From the NCBI GenBank assembly GCA_039720395.1, contig CM077820.1, positions 50,459,666-50,523,665 on the forward strand: a stretch of DNA of 64,000 nucleotides. The letters run 5' to 3'. The translations under genes and the position numbers were made by a program. The stretch comes from Liquidambar formosana (lineage: Eukaryota; Streptophyta; Magnoliopsida; Saxifragales; Altingiaceae). Below, in pieces: positions 24,105 through 35,760 of this stretch; the stretch's first letter is position 1; every line of letters starts with the position of its first letter. The notes under the pieces are model-generated. The model had not been told where the DNA came from, did no database searches, and saw only the letters and a program-made list of their open reading frames with translations.

Positions 24105-24560
24105 TTAATATCTCAACTTTGTAATAACATCAGTAGTTTTATTTGCTTCTCTATACACATGACTAAGATTAATGTCCATATTGTTATCGATAATAATCTT
24201 TTTACAATCACTAATTATACTGTAAATTGTCCAAGAGCATTTATCCAAATGATGTAAGCTATTAATAACCAATTTAGAATCACCTTCAACAATCACCTTG
24301 TTACAATTTTTCTACTTTGCTAACAACAAAAAAGAGACATTCTCCTTAAAGTAATTACAATGCATAATTAATGGCTGACCAAAACGATCACAAATTATTA
24401 ATCTCGAAGTCTCTTTTTTTTTTTTTAATTATTTTTTTTTAACAGATCCATCAAAATTTAATTTAACCAACTCATCATCAAGAGGAATCCATTTAATAAA
24501 CTTTGAACTCTTTTTAAATTTATTGTTTTCACAATTTGTGGATTTATGAAAGTTATAATG
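24105..24560 (-). pseudogene. Retroelement RNase H-like (RVT_3 type) fragment
   Basis: Read on the minus strand, pieces appear in order: KWIPLDDELVKLNFDGSVKK (about 24490-24430); then, after a poly-A break, ICDRFGQPLIMHCNYFKENV; then VIVEGDSKLVINSLHHL and HVYREANKTTDVITKL (24300-24105). This order matches the RNase H-like domain of plant LINE-type polyproteins and their domesticated relatives (LNFDGS..., VEGDS..., HVxREAN...AD). The frame is broken by a stop and a homopolymer, and no reverse transcriptase is present. It abuts the truncated NLR at 24690 and may mark the truncation event. Confidence 0.7.
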
Positions 24561-24689
24561 AACCTGCAACTCCACCACCATCTCGATCGGTGCCGTTCTC
24601 AACCCAAAGCCACCACTCCTTCCACCAATAACCAATACAGCCACCATCAATCCCTGCACGTACCCACCCTCTCCACCTTCAAGTAACGT

Positions 24690-27600
24690 CTTGCAATAAC
24701 CACAATTGCGAATGCTTTAAAAAATAACCGTTTGCCAGTTTGGGAGGATGCCTTGCTACAATTAAGGTCGTCTACCCCAACAAACATCAGCGGAGTGGAT
24801 GCAAAGGTGTATTCCTCTCTAAAGTTGAGTTATAATTCTTTGGAAAGTGAAGAAGCAAAGTTACCGCTCTTGCTTTGTAGTCTTCTTCCAGAAGGTTATC
24901 ATATTTCAATCCAAGACTTTTTAAAATATGGCAAGGGTTTGGGATTGTTTCAAGGCTTCAATACATTGGAAAAAGAAAGAAACAGAGCACATACATTGGT
25001 CCATCACCTCAAAGCTTCTTGTTTGTTGCTGGATAGCAACACAACTAAATTCGTTAGAGTACATGATGTTGTTCGTGATGTCGGTATATCTGTTGCATCC
25101 AAAGAAAAGCATATGTTCATTGTGAGAGATGATGTCAAACCAGAAGAATGGCCGGAATAAATACTCAGAAATTGCCCTGCAATATCACTGCCTGGCAGCG
25201 ATATTCAAGACCTTCCCACAACTTTGGAGTGTCCAAAACTAAAGTTACTATTTTTGCTAAGCAAAAATCGTTCTTTGAAAATCCCAGAAAATTTTTTTGA
25301 AGGGATGAAACAACTCAAAGTTTTAAATTTGACAAATATGTGTTTTTCATCACTACCTTCTTCACTCTATCTCCTTTCAAACCTTCAAACATTGTGTCTA
25401 GAGAAGTGCGTGTTACGAGACATAGCTAGAATTGGAGAACTAGAGAAACTGGAAGTCCATAGCTTCCCAAGTTCTAATAATATCAGAGAGCTGCCAAGAG
25501 AAATTGGGCAATTGACTCATCTAAAGATGTTAGATTTGGGAAAGTGTTCCAAACTTAAAATAATCCCATCCAATGTTATAGCGAGCTTATCTCAGTTGGA
25601 GGACTTGCATATGGGAGGCAGCTTTGTTAAATGGGAGGTTGGTGGCAATGCTAGCGTTCATGAGTTAAACCACTTGTCTCGCTTAGTCACTTTAGACTTA
25701 CATATTCCAGATGCCAAGAGTTTGCCAAAAGACTTGCACTTCGAAAAGTTGATTAGATATAGAATCTCTATAGGAGGTGTTTGGGACTGGTCTGTTGACT
25801 ATGAAACCTGGAGAACCTTGAAACTCAAACTCAGTTCAAGCACTCAACAAGAGGGAATAAAACTGCTGTTGAAGACAGCTGAGGATCTATATTTGGATGT
25901 ATTGAACGTACGGAATTAGAGGTGATCTTTACAACTTAAACAGGGAAGGTTTTACACACTTGAAGCATCTTCATGTCCAAAGAAGTTGCAAGATGGAATA
26001 TCTCATTAACACAATGGAATGGTATTCGAGCAGAGCCTTGCCTAACTTGGAGTTCTTATTTCTTCACAATCTAAATAACTCGAAAGAAATATGCTACGGT
26101 CAACTTCAAGGGGACTCCTTTTGCAACCTAAGAACAGTAGAAGTGATACGTTGTGGCAGATTAAAAAGTTTGTTCCCAGTGTCCATGGCTAGATGCCTTC
26201 GCAACTCCAAAAACTAAAAATAAACGAATGCAAGATCGTGGAGGTAATTGTTGCCGGGCGAAGAGCAGGATCAGAAAGCAATAATGAAGCAGAGGATAAG
26301 ATGATGTTCCCTCAATTACACTCCTTGATACTGCAAAATCTGCCAAGGCTCATGAGCTTTTGCTCTGAAGTGGAGACGATGCCCTCCCTCAATTACGCTC
26401 CCACAACTGATGCAGGGTTAGAAGAGATCATTTCAGAGGCCGAGCATGATATTCCCACACCGCTTTTTAATGAAAAGGTATGTTCAGTGTGCTGGTTCCT
26501 TTCATTAGCATGTTTATATTAAAAATTAATTATTTTTTTTTTTTCAAAAAAAAAAGTACTTGAGGAAAAAGTCAAATGAGTTTTGTACACACAAATTTCA
26601 TATTTGAGATCCAACAGACGAGAAAATTAAATGATACTGATATATTTGAAAGTTACACCTAGTCATGCCCACAAATTTTTTCTTTTTTTTTTTTTTTTTT
26701 TGACACTTTTACATGCTCTAGATAAGACTACCCACAGTATATAACTTTCATAAACTATCAGAATGTTTTCCATTAATTGTCATCCACTTGTACAACAATC
26801 TTGTTTGTGTCTATGTTGAATTGTTTAAAAGAATCAAAACTACGCACATCTTTTGTTTCAATGGTTTTCCAGGTAGCGTTCTCTAACTTGGAGGAATTGA
26901 CATTGTTTCGCTTGTCCAGTATGAAGGAGATATGGCAAGGCTAATTTAATCCAGAGTCATTTTGCAAACTAAGAGTTGTGAAGGTGTTGTATTGTGACCA
27001 GATACTAAAAATTTTCCCAATCGATTTGCTTCAAAATTTACAGAATTTAGAAGAACTTGAAGTATGTGATTGTTCTTCACTGGAAGAGACATTTCAACTC
27101 GGCGGCGGAGTTTTTGGTGAGGCTGCAAAACCCCCACTTTTGAGAAAACTGAGGTTGATTGAACTACCTAAGTTGATGCATTTGTGGAAGAAGGATTCCC
27201 AAATAAGCCCAGTTTTCCAGAACCTGACAACTCTTGAAGTTCGTTGGTGTGGAAGTTTAACACATCTACTGCCATCTGCAATGGATTGCAAGACAATGAA
27301 AGAAATAATTGCAAGCAAGGATGAAGAAACGGCAAATGAGACTACTTCTATCATTTAAACTCTTTGAAACTGACATATTTACCAAACCTCACAAGTTTCT
27401 GCTCAGGGAGTAATCATTTTTCATTCCCATCCTTGAAAGAAGAGTCGGTGATTAAATGCCCCAAATTGAAGACTTTCTCGGACGGAATCTTAAGCACACC
27501 ACAACTGGAGAAGGTGTGTGTAGATTGGTCCTCCAAATGGGCGTGGAAGGGCGACCTCAATACCACAATACAAGACTTGTTCGCACAAAAGGTATGGATT
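24690..27600 (+). pseudogene. Truncated CC-NB-LRR resistance-gene pseudogene
   Basis: Homologous to the intact gene at 37455, starting inside the GLPL motif: IANALKNNRLPVWEDALLQL, then an RNBS-D-like LLCSLLPEGYHISIQDFLKYG, then VRVHDVVRDVGISVASK with VHD in place of MHD, then LRRs. Lesions are a stop after EEWPE (25157-25159), a frameshift near 25890-25915, a 1-nt loss near 26195 (SMARCLRNSKN where the intact gene reads SMARSLLQLQ), a stop in IWQG-TAA-FNPESF (26941-26943), and a frameshift near 27352. Exon boundaries match the parent: first piece ends at 26477 (GTATGT), next exon starts at 26873 after an AG. The last part ends WKGDLNTTIQDLFAQK at about 27591. The CC, P-loop, kinase-2 and RNBS-B regions are absent. 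Not expected to make a functional receptor. Confidence 0.92.
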
Positions 27601-27639
27601 AATGGTGCCTTTAACATTTTATTCTTTCCATATTTGGTT

Positions 27640-28592
27640 CCCACCATGACCCATTTTGTACTTCACAGTTAACATAAAAACCCCAAATACCCATATCAAT
27701 TTAGGGCTTTTCTTATTCATCTCTCCACTCTCCGATCAGGATTCACAAAATTTAGGCTGAACAGAGGGGTTGTTTGGCTGGCTTCTGGTTCTTCTTCTTA
27801 GACTCAAAACTTCTTCACTCCAGGCATGCGTGTTTTTCTTTTCTTTGTCTCCTGTCCTTCTCTCTATTCTTCTTTTTTGACCGGTCCTTTTGCTTTCTAT
27901 TCTGCCTTTTCTGGAATGCAACTAATAATGATGGCTGATTTACCTCATGTTTAGCATTTCTTCAATTTTTTTATTTTTCATTTTATGTATTTTTTATTTG
28001 AAAATGGATTTTTGGGTCAAGAAATGGAATATTTTGTAGTGGTGAGAAGAAATTTGGAATTGTTTGTTTTTTTGAATGTAGTGTTGAACACATCATAATC
28101 AACGATTATGTGTGTGTATGTGTTTATCGATTAGTTGCATGAATCTTCTAATTCATTTTATTTTGTTCATTAGAAAACTTGAATTTGATGAAAATTGGAA
28201 ATATATATATGATAAAACCATTCCATAATAAATCATTATTACTTCTGTGATTATAACTGGTGTTGAAAGTTGTTTGGAAAGATTTTAGAGTTGTTTTTCA
28301 TATTCTTTGTTTGTGCAATTGGATTTTATATTCTTGCAGAGAGTTGCTGCTAGTTGTTTCTGACTTGCGTCAACCATTTGGAAAGTGTAAATTTTTTATT
28401 TATATCTGGTAACAATGATTTTATGACCTTTTTTTTTTTCTGCAGGATTGGTTAGTTTTAGTACTCCAAGTGGATTTACACTTTCAGAAGATTTATTGTG
28501 TCTTCTGTCTATTGTTGTGTTTGATTTTTTGTTTCTTTTCTAACAGAAATTTCAGAGTTGAAGAATGCTTTTGAACAGAACAGAACAGAACA
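27640..28592 (+). pseudogene. Cyclin-L 5' fragment (copy c) behind an LRR end
   Basis: The leader block shared with copies d and e (CCACTCTCCGATCAGGATTC, TTTAGGCTGAACAGAGGGG) starts about 60 bp after the last LRR exon of the NLR pseudogene. Farther on, a remnant of the cyclin exon reads GAGAGTTGCTGCTAGTTG at about 28340 and is cut after TGACTTGCGTCAAC. The start of the next exon (AGAATGCTTTTGAACAGAAC) lies near 28560. At about 28592 the sequence switches to kinesin intron DNA inside the kinesin 5' duplicate, with AGTAA microhomology. Non-functional. Confidence 0.8.
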
Positions 28593-29822
28593 GTAAATTT
28601 AGTTTAAAAATCTATTGAGAACACTAAACAAACAATGTGTATGCAGGTTCTTGACTTCAGAACCTTCAAACTAATATTCAAAACCTAAGAATACTAGTTG
28701 TTTACCCTCTGTTTGGTTGCTCAGAATCTATAAGAACTTGGGTCATAGAATTTTCAATGTGCGGAACTCAAGAAATTTATTTTAGAAAAAGGAAAAATAA
28801 ACTCCCTTCGAGGCTTCAACTAAGAGTAAAAAAAACATATGGTCTTGTTGACCGGAATTTTTCATATTTCAGGAAAGAAAGAAACACACACAAAAATCAT
28901 GAGATTCTAAATTCTACTACCTTGTCTTTTCCTCTGATTTCTTATCGACCACATGGAGAATTTTGCATACGATCAGTTGAAATATACTAGACATAAATTT
29001 ATAAATGAATATACTATATATATCCTGATTAATACCTTGAACAATAGGCAACTCTATAATTTTTCATTTTTCAGTGGGAATAAAAACAACACAAACCATG
29101 AGATTCTAAATTCCATTTCCTCGTCCTTTCCTCCGATTTCTTAGCAGCCAAACTGAAAATTTTTCATACAATCAACTAAAAAAATCCTAAATTATTTGTT
29201 TCTACCTGTAAGTATTCTGATTAATACCATGAACAATAGGCAAAGGTAGAATATTTCAATTTTCAGGGGACAAATATATAAACACAAATCATGATATTCT
29301 AAATTCTATGAACTTTTCTTTTCCTCTGACTTCTGAGCAACCAAACAAAGAATTTCGCACAAAGACAGTCAAAATATCCTAAACAAGTGTATGTATATAT
29401 CGACATAAATTCTGATTGATACCTTGAACAAGAGGCAGAGCTAAAAACTCGTAGACATCGGCTTGCTCAGATTCCAAATAGAACACTCTATCAAAGCTGA
29501 ACGTAAAATCCTCTTCCTTTTCATCCTACTATCAATGTATCAATTAATTGCAAAAATCAATTTAGGATACGCATAACTCCTGTTTGGCCAGAATTTTGAA
29601 AGTACTTTTATTGCTTTTGACAGCAAAAAAAACTGATCAACATTTGCTTCCAAAAGCAACAATAGATATAAAAATTAACACAAAAAACAAGATAGGCAAA
29701 AGGCGAACCTTGAAAATGAAGGTTTCAGAGTCTAGGCTTCGAATGCAGACACTATCGCCATGATTGCTTCTCTCTTTTGAACTCAAAGGTCTGAAGCGAG
29801 CACAGACTGTTATATTCGACAT
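28593..29822 (-). pseudogene. Duplicated 5' fragment of the kinesin gene
   Basis: Carries kinesin exon 1 (29822-29709, same 114 nt length, [20 protein letters not shown]) and exon 2 (29525-29423, 103 nt, reading [16 protein letters not shown] with a few substitutions), both with intact splice sites and frame. Exon 3 is deleted: sequence matching 5380 is joined to sequence matching 4860-4960. Everything beyond intron 3, including the P-loop, is missing and replaced by cyclin-L DNA at 28592. The upstream region is also duplicated, so a truncated transcript could in principle start here. No motor could be made. Confidence 0.92.
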
Positions 29823-31900
29823 ATCTTTTTGGAGAGAGAGAGAGAGGGGGGGGGGGGTTTAGGGTTTCGCGATTTGAAGCTTTTGGTTGGCGGGAATGAA
29901 TCGATTAGTTCATTCAAGCAAGGAGGATGCTACCACTGGCCAGCGCCTAGACGAGAGAAACTTCTGTACAACGATGAGAAGTTGTATGGCCGGCCAATCA
30001 GAATACTTCTTCAAAGGGAATATTACTTTTTGGCGAGTGCATCCCAAACTAATACCATATAAAGGGTTTTGACGGTGAAACTGTAATTTTCCCTACTTCA
30101 AATTGTATCTAGACATCCTAAACTACAAAACTGTTTTAAAGGAGAAAGAAAACTTGTATCAAAAAAATAAATAATAATAAATAAAAGAAAGAATAATAAT
30201 AATAAAAAACTGCTCACAATATTTTATTTTACAAGTTAAAAATTGACAAATTGACAGTTTACTTGAAATCCTCTTAAATATGAGAAAAATTTGTGTGTAG
30301 CAGTGACATCAGATCATTTATATTATAAAACAATAAGATTGGAGATAAGTGAGATGGTGGATATGACATCAACAAAAATATAAATATATCATATATGACA
30401 TTTTCACTTATTTCCATTTTTTTTTTTTTGGCTCGTGATATGCATGACGTACTCTCGTCATAACATATAAGTTTTTCTCCTCAAGTATAGGTTATTCTCA
30501 CAAAAATTGATTCTAAACTCTAAAATTTAAGAAACAACATGTTAAGCTATTAAATTGTGACATTTCAATTAGGAAATAGATCGTGTGAGTGGTGATTTTC
30601 ATTAAACTAACTTTATTCGATTTAAAGTATATTTTTTTTCAAAAAAGTAAAAATAAATAAATAAATAAAAGGAAAAAAAGAAAAGAAAGAAGACAATGAA
30701 AGATAAAAAATAAATTTGGTATTAATTACTTATAGCATGTCACAATCCAACTCACAATCCCAAGATTGATATTTGAGATACATAAGAAATCAAGCTTATG
30801 ATGAAAATAAAAAGAAAATAAAACTCTTTTAATGAGATTATATATTCAAGCCCTTTATTGATCAAGAGAAAAATCTATATAATTTTTTCTAAATTTTTTG
30901 TTCCTAAACTAGTAAGGCATACTAAATGTGGCTTGTCCCCCCCCCCCCCCCCCACTTTTTTTGTTGGGACTTTAATGAAATAGTTGTAAAGTAGTTATTT
31001 TAACAAAATAGTCGTAATAATACTCTCTCCATCCTACAAAGCCATTGCAAAGGGAGTAATAATAATAATAATAATAATATTGGAAAACTATTCAAGCATA
31101 CTAACCACCTACACGCATAAACGATAGATTTTGAAAAAACTTTCTTTTATAATGTTATTCAAAATGATGTTTTTAATATACAACAAGTTTAGTTTTTATG
31201 AAAACCTTTTATATTATTTATAAAACTTTGAAAAGTTTAAAATACATGAGAGGTGCTTAAGAATTTTTAATAGTGGCAATAGCCACCTCTTTAAGAAAAG
31301 CCATCATTGCATTAACTTGTTTATTAAACTCTTATCTTTATAAAAATACCCGTTCTTACTTAATATTAAATTTTGTATTAAAAATAATTATTGAAATAAC
31401 AAAAAAAATAATATAAGAAAGTTCAAAAATACAATTATCTCGTGGAATTGTTCAGTTTCAACTTGCAAGGCTGACCAAGTCAACTTCATTAAGGTTGAAA
31501 GCCATACAGTGAAGCGACTAGTGAATGACCGAAACGTGATTCTTCAAGACCCGTCATCCTCTTGCTTTTACCACACATCTACTTCGGCCAACATCCTCAA
31601 TTGACTTTAATTGGCCACGTATAGACGAAGCAAATATTGATTTTGACTTAAATTTCAAAATTCAAGTAACATAATTTTCTAGGACCGACCACGTTTCAAA
31701 ATTGATTAGCTCAAAATCACCCCAATTATATATGTATAATATCTATTGTAATTATAATTACCTAATAATTTTTTTTTTCTTTTTAATGACTAGAAACTCT
31801 TTGTTTACCGGCCCAATTTTAAATTAGGATAACTTAAATTGTCTAACCCGAGATTTTGGACAAATTTTTTTTTCCCTTGTCTGAACCCAATCTCATCCAA

Positions 31901-32320
31901 GTCGGACTGATCGCTTAATGGGTTGAAGCCATCCCAAGGATCATGTTTTTTTGGTCCCACAAAGAATATTAAACTTTTTCAACCCTTGGCTAAGCTTTTT
32001 GGAATCAAGTGCCCTTTTTCTTTCCCCTACCTTCACGTATGCTCCAATTGGATATATACCTTACTTCATTCATACCATTTCATCAAATTATATTAAATTC
32101 AACTTCCCAAGTCAGATTGATCACTTAATGGGTTGAAGCTATCCCAAGGATCATGTTTTTTTGGTCCCACATAAAGAATATTAAACTTTTTCAACCCTTG
32201 ACTAAGCTTCTTGGAACCAAGTGCCCTTTTTCTTTCCTCCACCTTCACGTATGCTCCAATTGGATATATACCTTACTTCATTCATACCATTTCATCAAAT
32301 TATATTAAATTCAACTTCTG
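31901..32320. repeat. 210-bp tandem duplication of the promoter-like repeat
   Basis: The stretch from GTCGGACTGATCGCTTAATG (31901) recurs from 32111 with minor changes. Each unit includes TTCACGTATGCTCCAATTGG, ATATATACCTTACTTCATTC and CATCAAATTATATTAAATTC. The first kinesin upstream region has only one such unit. Confidence 0.85.
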
Positions 32321-32515
32321 TAATCTTTGGGGGAAAATCACATATTTGAAAATGAATACAATTTTAAGTGAAACAAACCCTACTTTCTCCATGTAGATCT
32401 CTGCCTAGAAGACTCACAAAAAATTTTAAAAATTATATAGTGGGATTGATAGTGATATAGCAGCCAACGCTATTCCCTACTCCCTAGTACTCAAAAAGTC
32501 CATCAACTACTCTTG
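32321..32515 (-). pseudogene. Displaced kinesin exon 6 and exon 5 scraps
   Basis: GGGGGAAAATCACATATTTG onward matches the kinesin intron at 4375-4420. It is followed by CTCCATGTAGATCTCTGCCT, which is exon 6 (VEIYME on the minus strand) with its acceptor, then the intron beyond it. Near 32492, CAAAAAGTCCATCAACTACT matches exon 5. These lie upstream of a kinesin exon 1 copy, so the gene was internally rearranged before or during duplication. Confidence 0.75.
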
Positions 32516-34817
32516 TATATTTAGAGTTTTTTCTAAACTAGTAAAGCATACTAAACGTGGTCTGCTGTTTACGTGTTTTTCTCTCTCTTTTTTTTTTTTT
32601 TCCTTTTTTTTGTTGTTGGAATTTTAACAAAATAGTTGTAAACTAGTTATTAACTTGCGTTTCTTCCACATTGTTAATGATCAAAGTTTTTTCTTTGAGA
32701 ATAGTAGGAGAAAAATTACCTTCTTTAGTAGCAATAGGTTGTTTTCTACGTTTGCCAACTAGATCCTAGTGGTGGAGTCAAGATTTTACCTTAATGAGAA
32801 ATTTTTAGTTTAGTCTATTATAATTTTATGAACTAAAGAAATTAATTAACTATAATCTTACACAAATTTCTTTTTCTTTCCCCTAATTAACAATAACATC
32901 ATTAAAGAAAATTTGTGAACTACTAATAAACATAAAAATGTAAATTTTCATTGATGATATTTCTATTCAAGAAATAAAGACTTTTACAATCATGTTCTTC
33001 ATCTTTTGAGTAGGGTTTTAGACTCTTGGGTGGGCTTCCATAACCAAATAAGGGATAGAAATAAATAAATATTAGAAAGAGGTGAATTTGTGAGGATGAT
33101 TTTATAAATATTATAAAAGCTATTACAAAATTTGCCTCCACCACTGATTGATCCTACGTTGCAACAAGTAGTTTCAATACCCATTACCTAATTCCCACTA
33201 CCTTGATTATTAGTTGTATTAGATGTGATGTTATGCTCAATAACTGCATTAGTTGCAGCCTCAAAACTTTGATCAATAGCTTAAAATTGTTTCAATATAC
33301 ACGTGTCCAAACAACATTATAACACCATGATCATGATCAGATATTTCATACCCTTGATATACAAAAGCAAAAGGTATGTCCTAAAATTTAAATGTGAGAT
33401 TTAAAAAATAAAAAACCATATTTATGAACTATTGCTATGTAGTCTAGTTTACTACATATAAGAGATATCAGTTTTTGTACAACCACGTAAAAGACTGTAA
33501 TCTACTCTTGGACATGGTTCAAACAATCCTAGCACCTTAGAAACAGCCATATTTTTGGTTGGATAGCCTATTAATTTACATGTTTTTTTTTTTTTTCCCT
33601 CAGAAGACCAATGTAAAAAGAAATTGGTTTTTTGAAATGTGAGATTATAAAAAATTGAATGAACTCTATACATTCATATTTGAAGGTAATTCTAGTTATT
33701 TTTAATATGAGGGTGAGAATTTAACGTAGAAGAGTCCATTTGTAAACATGAAGTTACAATTACGGGTGTTATAAACAATTTCTACTTCTAGGACTTAGTT
33801 ACAGTACCAGACGTATGTGAAATAAATTGGTTGACAAAAATACTTTCTAAACTATTCAAAATCACGACAAGAGATCCATATATTACCATTGGTGTTGTCT
33901 ATATGGTGCTGTATTATGATGTTACGCATAGCATTACCTAACAATTATTAAAGTGTTTGAAGGTAAAACGAAGAATCGTTATAGAGCAAGTACTATAATT
34001 GTTAATAAAACAGGAATTGAGCAAGGCATCTTTAGTAGAATCCAAATAAACAAGTTTCTTGAAGGCAAAATTAAGAAAGCATCTTCAACTTTCGTGATTA
34101 AGAAAGCAAAGAGAGTACATCCATTTCTCTAAAATATTAATCTTATGATATCAACTCTAGTGATCAATCCAACAATTTTAAATAGTATAATTTAATGTTA
34201 TGGATTTGAACCTTCAATATATATTATGATGTGAAATTCACTAAAATTGTTTAATTTTTCAATTGGACACTCATACGGCCCTCAATGGATCGAATCACCG
34301 AAATATTCACTAAATTTGTAATTTTCAATTGTTTTTTTTTTCTTGTCCAAACGGCCCTCAATGGATCGAATATATAAGTTGTTCGATCTCCGGGGACTCT
34401 TGGAACCAAATGCCCTTTTTATTTTCCCCACCTTCACGTATGCTTCAATTGGATTGGATATATAACTCGCGTATTTTTTCTTGTCCAAATGGCCCTCAAT
34501 GGATCGAATCATCCAAGGAGTGGTAAGTGAACCCAAGAATTTTAGCCCTTTTTACTTTATTTTATTTTATTTTTTCTTTTGGAGAGGGGTGTTTTTTCAA
34601 ACCAATAGTACTCCATAATTTTCTATATATGAGTGAAACTTGATAGACCCATGAGCATTGTTGCTGTAAATAGCTAGTTTCTGGTTCAGATTTTGAAAGT
34701 TTGACCATAAGGGTGTTAATTCATCAGCTGATATGACTTAAAATGGTATAAAATTTTGCACTCATGCAGATCGGATGATTGAGCAATGACGAGTGGATTA
34801 AATAATAATAATAATTA

Positions 34818-35117
34818 GGGCCTATTTGGTTGTCCAAATCGAAATTAGATAATTGAAAATTTTTTACATAGTACTAAAAGTACAAATCCACCACGTTGAA
34901 TTAGAATATTTAAGAAATTAAGAGTTATCACAATAATTGATGGTATAAGATCAATTCTTAAAAATTTATAAAATGCCACTATTTTGAATTTCTACTCCTA
35001 TTTGTGATGATTATCATTTTCTTGAATTTGTTAATTCAATGTCATGGATTAAACCTTTAATACTAAATAAAATTTCTTGAATTATCTAATTTCGAATTGG
35101 ACAACCAAACAGGACCC
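34818..35117. mobile_element. 300-bp Tourist-like MITE
   Basis: The left end GGGCCTATTTGGTTGTCCAA and right end TTGGACAACCAAACAGGACC are imperfect inverted repeats extending inward through AATTAGATAATT for over 35 bp. TA dinucleotides flank the element (34816-34817 and 35118-35119). It is internally AT-rich and non-coding. The ends resemble PIF/Harbinger MITEs, but a clean 3-bp target duplication is not visible. Confidence 0.75.
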
Positions 35118-35439
35118 TAATGATTTCTTATAAACTTTTTCTACTTGCATGATTGACCTTAAAAAAATGGATTTAAGGACCAATGAAAGATGGGATGCTT
35201 GCAGGCCAGCAAATTAATTAGGCAAGTAAGCAGTACAGCTGAATTATATTCCATAAGATGAAACAAGAAAAGCAGTGGTGGACCGATCATTAGCTTAATT
35301 GAATATGCTTTATCTATCTGAGGTAATCTGCAAAGTCGAGCATATAAGATCACTTGGACTCTAAGCCAAAACCAAGACAAATCAGACAGCTTTGCGACAT
35401 GTAAACAGTGGTAGTAAGTATAAGTTGTTCGATCTCTGG

Positions 35440-35528
35440 TGGAACCAAATGCCTTTTTTTTTTTTCCCACCTTCACGTATGCTCCAATTGGATTGGATAT
35501 ATACCTTGCTTCATTCACCCCATTTCAC
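35440..35528 (+). promoter_or_regulatory. CCAAT/TATA-containing dispersed repeat
   Basis: TTCACGTATGCTCCAATTGG followed by ATTGGATATATACCTTGCTT. It also occurs at 8756-8845, 31999-32090, 32209-32300 and 34397-34465. It is about 1.9 kb upstream of the NLR start, so it is not obviously that gene's core promoter. The promoter role is inferred from motif content only. Confidence 0.35.
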
Positions 35529-35574
35529 TTTCTCATAAAGGGTAGGCATTTAGCATGATTCTTGCCTTGTAATT

Positions 35575-35760
35575 TCACTTCTCTTCTGATGAAGGATTAG
35601 CTTTAACAAGAAGCTCTGCTGCTTTATATATATCCACCTTTCTGGTCGGACAATTAGCATTTACCAAGGTCTGCCAGCTCTTTGCTTTATCTTTTCTTGG
35701 CTTCACGTCTGTGCCTTTGGTTTCATTTCGATATATCTCATCACAATCCTTAGGAGCCAC
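35575..35760 (-). CDS. Unassigned 61-residue open frame
   Basis: On the minus strand this reads MAPKDCDEIYRNETKG ... KSWQTLVNANCPTRKVDIYK and ends ANPSSEEK. Its composition is balanced and not driven by a homopolymer, and it could be the last exon of an old gene. I recognise no family, and neighbouring exons were not found. It may be spurious. Confidence 0.2.
   Translation of the reverse strand: MAPKDCDEIYRNETKGTDVKPRKDKAKSWQTLVNANCPTRKVDIYKAAELLVKANPSSEEK

Larger units (their letters stand above)
29823..32990. repeat. Second copy of the kinesin upstream region
   Basis: Colinear with 6519-9361, including the GA tract, the half MITE (31078-31291) and the (ATA)n run. Differences include a C run (about 30939-30953) and a 210-bp tandem duplication (31901-32320). 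The match ends near 32980 (ATTTCTATTCAAGAAAT), where the other copy turns into cyclin-L sequence. Confidence 0.9.
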
